From: Cyanoderma ruficeps
Lineage: Eukaryota > Chordata > Aves > Passeriformes > Timaliidae
Direction: 5' to 3'
DNA length: 64,000 bases
Assembly: GCA_008694505.1 (NCBI GenBank)
Contig: VZDJ01007747.1
Coordinates: 39,383,202-39,447,201 of the forward strand
A program made the translations under genes and the position numbers. Positions 1 to 9,530 of this stretch are shown here, in pieces (positions within the stretch are counted from its first letter, which is position 1; every line of letters starts with the position of its first letter). The notes under the pieces are model-generated. The model worked only from the letters and a program-made list of their open reading frames with translations. It did no database searches and had not been told where the DNA came from.

Positions 1-2790
1 ATGTTTATCTCATGGCTTTGCTTACTGTGCAGTCAACAAGTCATTTCTGGTATTGCCAGTGCTTTGATGACGTTGGTTTTGCAATTGCTTATTAAAGTCA
101 CTGTCTTTAAATGTGTGACTACATACTGGCACTAAGTCAAGGCTTTCTCATTAATATTTCTTCTTAGTAGTAAATTTTAAAGTTCTAAAACTAAAATACT
201 AACTCTGGGACGTTCCATAATTCATAGTAGCCTAAATTTTACACTTCCTTAAACTACTATGAAATATATGTAGTATGGCTTGAACCAGCAGGGTTGTGGT
301 TTGGGGTTTTTATTCTGTTTTTATTTTGCACCCAGTATTATAAAATGTACAATGACCATTCTTGATTTTGTGTACATTATAGAGAGCACATCTGACAATG
401 GCACTGTACATGGTGATATTGAGGTGGGCAGTTAGTACTTAATGCTTTTAGTCATGGTAGCATATTTTTGTAGAAAATATCAACTCCCAAGCATATTTCA
501 GTGTAATTCCATGTGCAGTATTTATCTAGATTGGCTAAATTATTTGTACAACCTTATTTGAAGTTAGTGGAACAAAAGAAGTTTTGACAGTCTCATGGCT
601 TGCATGATATGGACCATTGTATTTAGTTGTTTCCAAAGCAATATGTACAGTGAGATGTACAGTTCTAGAAAAAGTGTCTAGTTCAACTATAGAGTTCATA
701 TTCTGTACAGTTTGCAAAGAAAGCTGATTACAGTAAGATCCTCCTGAGAATTACTGTGATTGTATCTGAAGTGTGAAATTGCTGTGGTGAAGCTGAAATT
801 TCAAATCAGTCCGATCTTTATGGTTCATGTATCCCAAAACAAGGGGGCTGTTCTCTTCATCATAAATTGAGATTACCTTGGAGATTTCAGCATGGAAGTC
901 ACTTTGTAGATTTTTAAAGATCTGACTTCACTAGGTGCTTTTTTTTTTTTAGGCCAACACTTGTGTTAGATGAAAATTCAAGAATAAAATTGATTTCACA
1001 AAACTACAGTCTACTACAGTCTAGAAACTAATTTTCCATTTTATAATTTACAGATAGAATTTATGGGCTTTGAAGTATGCTAAAATTTTACAGTGGCATA
1101 TTTTTAATTTTAAAACAATGTATAAGAATATTACTTGACATTCCTGAAACGTGGTAAAAATACTCTAAAATTGCCTGCTACCTTTCATGGAATATCAAAA
1201 ACCTAAGAATTGTATTCACTTGAATGCATGCGAATTTGAACCAGGGAAGTAGCAGAAAAAGCTGTTTTCAAATATTTATTGATTGAAGTTATGCAGAGCT
1301 TTAACTGTTCTGAAGGTAAATTGGCTGAATGCAGTATTTGGGAGTTTAAAACACTTTGCTGCTGTTCCATGTTTACTGTTCACTTAAATATTCTGTGGAT
1401 TAAATAAGAAGGGAGCCAAAAATAGCTGATTTTTTTTATTTTGTGAAGAATATTCTGATTAAAGTGATTGTGATACATTTGGACTTGCATGAAATTTTGC
1501 ATATTCTGAAATCTTTACAGATTACATAAAACTGATTTAAATGCCAGTCACTAATGCCAGCTTTCTGCTGTGACCTAAAGCGTCACAGGACATGCACACC
1601 AACCATGGAAAGGACTTTCATGGGCAGTACCTTTCTTCTGCTGGAAGCAGGCAAACCCATGACACCTGGACTTGAACAACACAAGTTCTGCAAGCTTTAA
1701 AAGATTAGGAAGCTCTTGGTGATCCACTTTTACACAACTTTGAACCTCCCAAGCAGCTCTGTCCCAGCAATACAGGCAACCGCAGCAGAGGGGAATAGCT
1801 CCAGGTAATGTGCTTGGTTGCCTTGGGTGTTGACCAAAAAAACAGAAGCTGCAGTATTTTCAGAGAAAGAATGACTTCCAAGTGTACATTAACTGGTCAG
1901 AACTTATTCCTGAGTGAATATTTAATCAGGAGATGTAAATATTTCTTTAAATAATTTAAAGGATATGTGAGATTTCGATGACTTTGTGACTTACACAGGC
2001 AAAGCCTCTGAGCTCAGACTTAGGTGATTGGTAAGACCATTGATGGGGTTGTTGCAGATTCAAATACGATTTTGACTACAAACTTTTCAGAGGGAAAATT
2101 AAAACACACAAAAAGCTTTTTTAAAAATCCATTTAGCAACAGAGAAGAGAAGTAGAGTAGGATGTGATCTCTTTTCCCCTTTCAAAACCAGTGTGTTATA
2201 GGACCTATTTTATTGAAAAACTTGTTTCTGTTTCATCTTGGCCCAAAAGATGGTTTTCACAGAGATTTTCATCACTGACTACATGCTGTGAGAGTCAATC
2301 TGCCTGCAGGTTAAGTTCCAGAAAGTGGTTCAGTCGAGGTTTGTCAGCAGGACTGCATGCAGGTAGTGAATAGTCTGTTGCCAGGATAGTACCTTACACT
2401 TAAATACTTTTTAGTTTTGTCCAGGGGAGGGGGGAAAGTTACATCTTTTATACAACTCCAGAATACTTCTTGTAACTTTATATCTGCATACTTTGCTAAT
2501 AATTTTAACTTTAGCTACTTCAGCATGTATTTAAATACTTTCAAATTGTTACTATCAAATAATTGGGTATACTTAATTAAAAGAATAATCCCATATTCTG
2601 TTCTTCATATGTATTCCAAGTTTTGCTTTTCAGCTGATGAATTTCAGCCTATGTTTAAGTTGAAAATCATTTGTCTGTGCTCTGAGCATACTGGTCCTGT
2701 GTTTGCCATAACTCAGTATAAAATTTTTATGTTAATTGGAGCTTGTGTCCTTTGTTTAGTTACAATAAAAGTATCATTTTGAAACCTAAT
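1..2790 (+). other. Probable 3' UTR / terminal exon tail of a plus-strand gene
   Basis: The first 2.8 kb is A+T-rich, has no recognisable transposon and has only short ORFs. It ends in a canonical AATAAA at 2764-2769, followed by T/GT-rich DNA, as expected at a vertebrate cleavage site near 2780-2790. An internal AATAAA at 983-988 could be an alternative site. Inside are AU-rich pentamers, a Pumilio-type UGUAAAUA at 1934-1941 and a tight cluster of TGTACA hexamers at 346-709. These are the properties of a long neural-type 3' UTR, but no coding exon is visible and I could not identify the gene. It could instead be unique intronic or intergenic DNA. The 3' UTR reading is inference. Confidence 0.4.
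2764..2769 (+). terminator. Polyadenylation signal AATAAA
   Basis: A canonical AATAAA hexamer lies in the context TTACAATAAAAG. T-rich and GT-rich sequence follows about 30-60 bases downstream (around 2800-2830), which matches the usual signal plus downstream element. It closes the A+T-rich, repeat-free block at the start of the window. AATAAA is common by chance in A+T-rich DNA, so the downstream element and the change in sequence character are the supporting points. Confidence 0.45.
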
Positions 2791-3240
2791 CTCTCCATTA
2801 TTTTTCTGTTGGTTTTGATTATTTAGTGTTAATTTATTGCTCTTTGGATGAGATGCCAGGCACAGGGCTGTATGCAGATGAGTTGTATCCATGAAAGTAA
2901 TATCCTGTCTGCTTTAAAACAGGATTTGGGAACATGCAAATGCTGGATCTGCTCTCTAGTGTAAAGTGTTTCAACAGGTGGCTGAAGACAACCTTCTGCC
3001 TTGACATGCTTTTAAAATAATAATAAATAAGCAAGGTTGGGTTGCAAGATTTTCCCTCTGCTTAAAACCAAATACCAAATAAAATACTTTAAAAGTGGCA
3101 GAACTTGTTCCTTTTAAGCTTTTGCTTTAAGAATTTCCTTTAATTACCCTTTAATTAGGGTGAATAGGAATAGTGTGCAGCGGTGGTCAAACTAGCAGAT
3201 GAATTGGGATTTGAGTTTATGAATTAAATGTGGACATTTG
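2791..3240. other. Unique non-coding DNA
   Basis: Unique A+T-rich sequence between the putative polyadenylation site and the hairpin. I see no repeat, RNA gene or convincing ORF. Confidence 0.5.
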
Positions 3241-3270
3241 AAATATGACCAAGTGTCCTTGGTCATATTT
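3241..3270. repeat. Perfect 13-bp inverted repeat (hairpin)
   Basis: The arm AAATATGACCAAG (3241-3253) and its exact reverse complement CTTGGTCATATTT (3258-3270) flank a 4-base loop, TGTC. Transcribed from either strand it would fold into an uninterrupted 13-bp stem with a tetraloop. It lies about 115 bp from the end of the ERV LTR and outside any CR1. It could be a chance inversion-duplication, the remnant of a small inverted-repeat element, or a structured RNA motif. It is too short for a miRNA precursor. Confidence 0.85.
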
Positions 3271-3384
3271 ACTGAACTCCCAAGAAAGATAGTGACTTCT
3301 GGATCCACATTTCTCTTTGCTGAGATATATTGGCTATTACACTCTTTAATGAATCTTTATGACGTTTATAACAATTGTGTGCAA

Positions 3385-3879
3385 CTGTTAAAATCCAGGA
3401 AAAATGGGGACAGCTTGTAGATTGAGATAAAGCAGTTTACTAAGGCAACAGCAAAACTTTGTGCATGCAAAAGCAAAGAGGAAAAAATAAGATTTGTTCT
3501 CTACTCCCCATCATCAAGCGATGTTCAGCCACTTCCTGGGCTGAGCAGGGCTTCAGCAGGTGTGGATGTTGTTCTGGAAGGCAAACATTGTAAATAATGT
3601 CCATCCTCTCTCCTTTCCTTGGCTTTGTATCTGGGCTGACATCATATGGTCTAGAATATACCTGTGGCAAATTGTGTCCCCTCCCAGGATCTTGCCCACT
3701 CCCAGCCCATTGATGGGGGGAATGTTGAGACAGCATTGCTGCTGTGCCAGCCCTGCTCAGCAGCAGCCAAAACATGGGTGTGTTATCAACACCTTTCCAG
3801 CTCCCAGGGCAAAGCACAGCACTGTGAGGGCAGCTATGGGGAAATGAACTCCAGCTCAGCCAGACCCAATGCAATTACA
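3385..3879 (-). mobile_element. Degenerate solo LTR, avian ERVL-type endogenous retrovirus
   Basis: Read on the minus strand, the element begins with TG (TGTAATTGC at 3879 downward). It continues through blocks I recognise from a widespread bird LTR: TGTTGATAACACAC, CCAAAACATGGG-type sequence, a CAAGATCCTGGGAGGGG block and a CATATGATGTC block. A decayed TATA-like ATACAAAGCC follows (3621-3630), then the GAAGTGGCTGAACATCGC region. The expected polyadenylation signal near 3495-3500 reads AACAAA. The last part (3385-3430) matches the family's U5 end only weakly, so that border is approximate. I see no gag, pol or env-like sequence on either side, so it is a solo or orphan LTR. Several ORFs of 90-144 codons on both strands lie inside it and are not genes. 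The family assignment comes from memory of the consensus. Confidence 0.75.
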
Positions 3880-6215
3880 GGCGTGGATTTGTGCACTGTC
3901 TGCAAATATGCACAGAGGGAATGGCAACTGCCTGTTCTAATAGCAGGTAATGAACATATACTGCTGTGACTTCACTGGATGGAATCTTCTTTTGTATCAG
4001 GCTGGTGTTGCAGGTGGGCAGAAAACTGGTTGGGAAAACCTCTGACTTCATGACATTGCGGTCTGAAAAGGATTAATATGGAAGTTTTATTGGAAACTAT
4101 TTTTGTGAAATGTCATTTAGAGGGTGAACACATCTGCATAGTGGCGGTGAGAGATTGATAGCCTTGTGGTTGTTTCATTGACCTGAGGCTTGAGAAATCT
4201 GTGTTCAGTTAATGCCCAGTCTATCAATAATGCATCGCTTGGCTCTTGTGCCACTGTAACATAAAACCTCCTTGACAGTGACTGGGCAGACAACAAGTTC
4301 CCCAGAGCAGAGTCTGTGCAAGGACCTAGTACAGCATTTTGTAGCAATAAGGCTTTTAAATACCAATGCAGACAGTGACAGATCATACAAAGGAGTTTCT
4401 CTGGTTAAGGATTCTCTCTTTTCTTGCTGCTTATATATTTGGTATTTTCTTGAGTTATTTCTCAATGCTGATGTAAGCAGGAGGATGGTTGCAGTATGTT
4501 TCTAGTTCCCCATACTCTGTGTTCACTTCCACTTTTGTGTATTATTGGATATAAATCTTTCTCAGTAGTTAAATATCCTTCACAGGTCAAAATTCTTTGG
4601 GGGCTCATCAGCATGTACAATTTTACCCTTGCCAGACCTTCTGTGGTTTGCAAACATCAGTTTCTCTCATCTAACTGGTGTAAAGGATTTCTGCTGTGCT
4701 AGAGATGGATCTAATGCAGATTTGCTGCTTTCCGTCTAGTATTTCTCTCTATGTATATTGGCAGAGCAGCCCCTCCATGAATGGCCTGATTTATGTCTCA
4801 AGGAGTGCTGCAGCCAGCAATTTGAGATGTCAGCTCTCCCGTGCGTGTTGGGAGTGGCTGTGGATTCTCCATCCCCGATTTTGTCTTTTAGCTCCAGCGC
4901 AAGAGCCATCCAAGCTTTTTCATAGTATTTTCTAACTGCATTTTTAGGTCCTTGATTAAGCAAGGTTTTCAGACTCTGTTGTAAGGAGGGCTTCAGCAAG
5001 GAGCTGAAAGGCAACTGGGAGATGAGCAACAACAGCAACAGAAGTTTATTGAAAAAAAAAAGAAAAAAGAAAAAACCAGGTGAGAGTAGTCTTAATAGTC
5101 TTACTAAACTAAGATGGGAAGTAACAACCTGTTGTGCAGAAAACCTGGGGATCTGAGCAGCCTACTCTAGAACTGTAAAAGTGTTTTCTTCTACAGATGT
5201 AATCCCAGAGTAGTGAGCAAATCAACAAGTGTTTCTTTTCCATCCTTCTCATCCCCCAACCTTTCCCTTTTCTCTATCCTTTACTTAATATGCAGGACCA
5301 ATTGGGAAAGATATATGGAGTCCTTGCTGCATATCAGTTCCTCAGAACCTTGCTTTGCCCTGGTGGAAGTGGAGTTGAAATATTAATGTTTCCAGTGAAC
5401 ACCTCCTCACTGGATGGTGTTCAGTGCTTGCTCTATGCAAGTTCCAGGAATCAGGAGCCTTCATCAAGCTCTGCTCTCACCTTCCTCAGTCATAACTATT
5501 CCAGCTCTTCTGTGGGCCCTGTGCAGTCTGTGCTCCTAAGAGCAGGATGCTTTTATCCTTCCCTTTGAATCCTGCATGCTCTTATCATCAGGAGCTGCAT
5601 AAGCCACAATATTTCAGTGGAAAATATGTTCCTAGGATGAGTCTTCAAAATCAAGAGTGACACTGAGAGGAAGCCATGCCTATTTTAAACCTACTTCCTG
5701 CAACCATCAAAATCTGTGGTTAAACTAACACTGCCATCCTTAAATGACTCAGTGTGATTTAATTTGAATTTTACCTAAGCCACTTGGGATCTTTTTCCCA
5801 GAAAAACCTTTGTACTCTGAAAATGAGACCCTTTTGGCTTATCTAGGTTTTGGACTTTCAAATTCAAGAATTGACTGGTGTCAACCCCAAAGCCCCTTTC
5901 AAATAAATGACAGGGGAGAAAGCACTAACAGAAAACCCCTTATTTGTACCTTTTGGTACATAATTTGTCGCTTTGTGCTCAAGAGAAATCTGACATGGAA
6001 AATAGCTCACCTAGCCAGGCTCAAGGAAGATTTGTAACAGTGATTGGAAATAGGCAGGGAGAGCTGATAGTAGCATTTTAGTTGTTCATTCTTCTGTGTA
6101 ATTTGCCTTGGAGTGAGTGAGAGGCTATAATATTAATTTGTTTTAATTTTGTGACTATAAGCACACCCTAAAACAAGAGAAATACAGTAGAAATACAAGA
6201 TATAGAGAAATAGAA
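3880..6215. other. Unique non-coding DNA with a short A-rich tract
   Basis: No family recognised. An A-rich tract with G interruptions lies at about 5051-5077. The ORFs of 60-100 codons here overlap one another on opposite strands and look like chance. Confidence 0.5.
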
Positions 6216-6221
6216 AATCAC

Positions 6222-6245
6222 ATATAAATATATATATATATATAN
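6222..6245. repeat. (TA)n microsatellite ending in an unresolved base
   Basis: An AT/TA dinucleotide run ends in N at 6245, one of two unresolved bases in the window. The N probably marks a length ambiguity or collapsed assembly of the microsatellite, so the true array length is uncertain. Confidence 0.85.
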
Positions 6246-6425
6246 TCAGCCATGATACTCTTCCTGAAGCTGTGACTGGAACCTTGAGAAAGCGGGGAAA
6301 GGGCTTTGAAACTTCCTTTCGACTTTGAATACGCGATGTCACGATGGCAGGTGAAGCAGACACGACCCCCGCGTTTCTCTGGAGAGCAGAGAGAGAATAA
6401 ATTTGCGTGTCCTAGCCCCGGGACC

Positions 6426-6480
6426 AGGATCCCGCCAGGATCCCGCCAGGATCCCGCCAGGATCCCGCCAGGATCCCGCC
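6426..6480. repeat. Perfect 11-bp minisatellite, 5 units (AGGATCCCGCC)
   Basis: Five identical head-to-tail copies of AGGATCCCGCC fill 6426-6480 with no mismatch. This is the homogeneous end of the larger GATCCC array. Each unit has a BamHI-type GGATCC and one CpG. The perfect homogeneity implies recent expansion by slippage or unequal exchange, and the copy number is probably polymorphic. Confidence 0.95.
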
Positions 6481-6569
6481 GCACTTCGGCTCCGCCGAGC
6501 CTGCCCGGGCCCCGCCGCGCCGCTGGGTGGCGCCCGCCACCCGCCGGGAGCGCCCCGCGCGTCCCCGCC
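6481..6569. other. G+C-rich spacer inside the minisatellite
   Basis: Very G+C-rich and CpG-rich sequence (CCGCCGCGCCGC-like) separates the perfect 11-bp array from the degenerate one. It contains no clear repeat unit of its own. Confidence 0.6.
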
Positions 6570-6945
6570 CGGATCCCGTCTGATCCCGCCCGGATCCCTG
6601 TCCCGATCCGGTGTGATCCCTGCACTGATCCCGTCTGATCCCACCCGTATCCCGTCTGATCCCGTCCGGATCCCTGTCCCGATCCCTGCTCTTATCCCAC
6701 CCGGATCTCGCCCGTCTGATCCAGCCCGAATCTCGCCCACATCCCGCCTGTCTGATCCGTCTGATCCCGCCCGTCTGATTACCCCCAGATCCCGTCCGCA
6801 TCCCACCCGGATCGCGTCTGATTCCACCCGGATCCCGTCTGATCCCCCTCAGATCCCGCCTGAATCCCACCTACATCCCACCCATCTGATCCCGTCTGAT
6901 CCTTCTGTCGCATCCCACACAGATCCCGCCGGAATCCCGCGTCAC
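6570..6945. repeat. Degenerate GATCCC minisatellite (about 10-11 bp units)
   Basis: Variants such as CGGATCCCGTC, TGATCCCGCC and AGATCCCGCC are arranged head to tail, with GATCTC, CATCCC and GTATCCC as decayed versions. With the perfect block I count about 21 exact GATCCC hexamers in some 520 bp. The repeat is almost free of stop codons in several frames on both strands. That explains the 110-207-codon ORFs here (Pro/Ser/Arg/Ile-rich on plus, Gly/Arg/Asp-rich on minus); these are translation artefacts, not genes. The whole array is a CpG-rich island in an A+T-rich neighbourhood. Confidence 0.9.
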
Positions 6946-6999
6946 CTTCATCCCCAGGCTCCTGTCCAACACTCCCAGGCTCTACTTCACACACTCTCG

Positions 7000-7690
7000 G
7001 GATGGTTTGGTTGGAAAGGGCCTTGAAGATCCCCTTGTTTCAACCCCCCCACCACGGGCAGGATCACAGTCACTACCTCAGGTTGCCCTGTCCAACCTGG
7101 TTTGAATGCTTCCAGGGATGGGGCATCCTGGATAACCTGTTCCAGTGCCTCGCCACTCTTCTGGTGTCACAGAATCAGAGTCATTTATGTAGGAAAAGAC
7201 TTACGGGATCATCAAGTCCAATCTTCAACCAGTCATCACCTTCTCAACGAGACCATAGCACTAAGTGCTAAAAACCTACTTTATGTCTAATCAAAATCTA
7301 CTTTCTCCTAATTGAAAATGATTACATGTTCTCTCATCACTGCAGGCCCTGCTGACCAGTCTGTCCCAATCTTTCTTATAAGCTTCATTTGGGTACTGGA
7401 AGGTGCTCCAAGGTCTCTCGGGAGCCCTCTTTTCCAAGCTGAACACTCCCAGCTCTCTAGTCTGTCTCCATAGGAGATGTGCTCCAGCCCTCGGAGCATC
7501 TCTGTGGCCTCCTGTGGACCCACTCCAACAGGTCCAGGTCTTTCCTGTGGCCAGGACCCTGGAGCTGGACACAGCACTGCAGGTGGGGGCTCATGAGAGC
7601 GGAATAGAGGGGCAGAACCACCTCCCTTGCTCTGTTGGCCATGCTGCTTTTGATGCAGCCCAGCACACGATTTGCTTTATGTAAAAAATG
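7000..7690 (-). mobile_element. CR1 LINE, 3' part, interrupted by a second CR1 tail
   Basis: Minus-strand CR1 starting with the inverted 3' end (GGTTTGGTTGGAAAGGGCC) and the 'TTGAATGCTTCCAGGGATGG' block. After the nested tail it resumes with AAAAACCTAC, GGTACTGGAAGGTGCTCCAAG, GAACACTCCCAGCTCTCTAG and a 'GGGGCAGAACCACCTCCCTTGC' type block. It stops near 7690, so it is 5'-truncated, as most CR1 copies are. It holds only the 3' UTR and the distal end of the second ORF, with many disablements. The ORFs of 75-93 codons inside it are decayed CR1 sequence or frame shadows. Confidence 0.9.
7167..7269 (-). mobile_element. CR1 tail of a second subfamily nested in the first
   Basis: TCACAGAATCAGAGTCATTT opens a different CR1 3' end (GGAAAAGACTTACGGGATCA, then AACGAGACCATAGCACTAAG). 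It runs for about 103 bp and breaks off at 7269. The host CR1 reads CTGGTG up to 7166 and continues with AAAAACC from 7270, exactly the order expected for an uninterrupted element. This copy therefore inserted into the older one. No clear target-site duplication is visible, as is usual for CR1. Confidence 0.8.
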
Positions 7691-8807
7691 GGGGCGGTAA
7701 ATGCGCATGACCAGGTCTTGTTTCTCAAATCTTTCATTCCTCCCCGTGAGGATTCTGTTTTCACAAGGGGATGTGTGGCTGTTTCTGCCTCAGTGCTTGG
7801 TGCTCCCACACTCCCCATGTTTCATCTCTCTGTCAACAAGATAGCCTTTTCTTGTGAACCAGAATAAATCTTTGCTATCTGGTCAAATGACCTGGTATGA
7901 TCAGACACTGGAGTTCCCAGAATTAATCCCTCTTTAAAACACAGCATCAGTTCTAAGTTCTCCAAACTCTTTGGTGAGCGCTTGTGCTCATTTATTGCTA
8001 TTGCTATCACTCTGTGGTTTTTGGAGATTTCCTTGCGGAGGGGAAAAAGTCTTTAAAAATAGAAAAATAAATTAACTCCCCACCCTTGGAAAATCAAATA
8101 AAAAAATGCCAAACTGTCTCTAGTGAATTTGTTTAACCCTGTTTTCTATTCAATTGGCTTCAGCTGGCTGGTGGAAAAGCCCTTGACAATGTTTTCTTTG
8201 TGGGGCTGCTATGGGCTGCATTACCGGGGGTAACTCCAGAGCTGCTCAGCTCTTCCAAAGGTTTCCTGACTCTGTCACCAGTGACCTGTGTCCTGCCCTC
8301 CCCAGAGCCTTTCCCTGGTAGTGAGTAGCATTTGCTTTTTACCCCTTCAGTACTGAGAGCAAGGTGTTCAGTTGTACCTGGTGGGGTTTTGTCTGCCCTG
8401 ACTGCAGAGCAGTCAATGTGATTCCATGTTGAGAGGTGACATCTAAACCCTCAGGAAGATATCCATCCCATTTGTGATGGATTAAAGTGTTAATCTGGGT
8501 TTGCATCTCCCCACAGAGCCCTGCACCTTCCTGTTGCTGAAAAAGCAGCGGTGCTGGTGTGGTCTCCTGTGCAAAGGCAGATTCATCTCATCTCAAGGGC
8601 TTAACAAATGTAATACTCAGTGCTATGAACACTTCGCTAGCAAAAACTGAAAGTCCACACTCATTTATTTGCTATGAGGCACTTTCAGGATCAAATGATA
8701 GATCAGGTTAGAGTAGGCTACACAGATGTGATTCAATGGCTTGGATGTGATGCTTCAAGTGACTTGGGTATGTTATAAAAACCATAGCTTGGTGAAGAGG
8801 TGTGAAT
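7691..8807. other. Unique non-coding DNA between two CR1 copies
   Basis: Mixed-composition unique sequence. I recognise no gene, RNA or repeat. The A+T-rich part around 8040-8110 is simple in composition but not a tandem repeat. Confidence 0.5.
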
Positions 8808-9530
8808 TAGAGAATCAGAATAATTCAGGCTAGAAGGGATCCCTGGGGTCATCTAACCTTCTGCTCAGAGCAGGGCCAGGTTTAGATCAGGTTTCTCCTG
8901 CCTTGTCTAGTCATGTTTTGTTTGTCTCTAGGGATGACAATTAACACAAATTCCTGGACCCTGTGTCCAGGGTATGTGTGTCTGAAAATATCAGCTTCAA
9001 GGGTGATAATTTTGTCCTAAAATCTGGTGGGTGTGTCCTACATTACAGCTTATGTCTGCTGCCTCTTGTCCTATTTCTGTACAACCCAAGGAAGAGTTTG
9101 GCTCCATCTTCTCCACAACTTCTCATTGCAGATTGCAGCAGGATCCTTCTGAACCCTTCCCTTCTTCAGGCTGTCCCCCTGAATCCTTCCCCTCTCACAT
9201 CTTGAGGAGCCCAGGACTGGCCTCAGCACTGAAGGTGTGCCTTACCAGTGCTGAGCAGAGGGAAAGGACCATCCCTCTTGTGGGCTGTGTCCCTCCTAAG
9301 GCAGCTGTTGGCCTTCCTTGCTGCCAGAGCTCACTGCCAGCTCATGGCCAGATCCACCAGGACCTTTTCTGCAGAGATTTTGCCCAGCTGCTCAAAGACC
9401 ATCAGGTACTGGTGCATGGGGTTATTCCTCCCATCTGATGGGCTTTGCATTCCCCTTTGTGGCACTTCATGATGTTCCCATTATCTGGTTCTCCAGCCTG
9501 TTGAGCTCCTCTGCACACAACTCCCCCTCC
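8808..9530 (-). mobile_element. CR1 LINE, 3' terminal part (about 0.7 kb)
   Basis: The element begins with an inverted 3' end (AGAATCAGAATAATTCAGGC, AGGGATCCCTGGGGTCATCT). It continues with the inverted 'TGCCTCTTGTCC' block, GGAAGAGTTTGGCTCCATCT, CAGTGCTGAGCAGAGGGAAA and the distal ORF2 region (GGTACTGGTGCATGGGGTTA, TTCTCCAGCCTGTTGAGCTC). It is older and more decayed than the copy at 31.8 kb. The overlapping ORFs of 74-135 codons are in the antisense frame of the element and are not genes. It is truncated near 9530. Confidence 0.9.

Noticed and set aside
3440..3969. ORFs of 144, 95 and 101 codons on both strands
   Set aside because: Most of this span lies in the ERV LTR, which is non-coding. 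Overlap on opposite strands also argues against genes.
6403..7026. A 207-codon plus-strand ORF and 135-162-codon minus-strand ORFs
   Set aside because: They are translations of the GATCCC minisatellite, which lacks stop codons in several frames on both strands. The repetitive Ser/Pro/Arg and Gly/Arg/Asp products have no domain.
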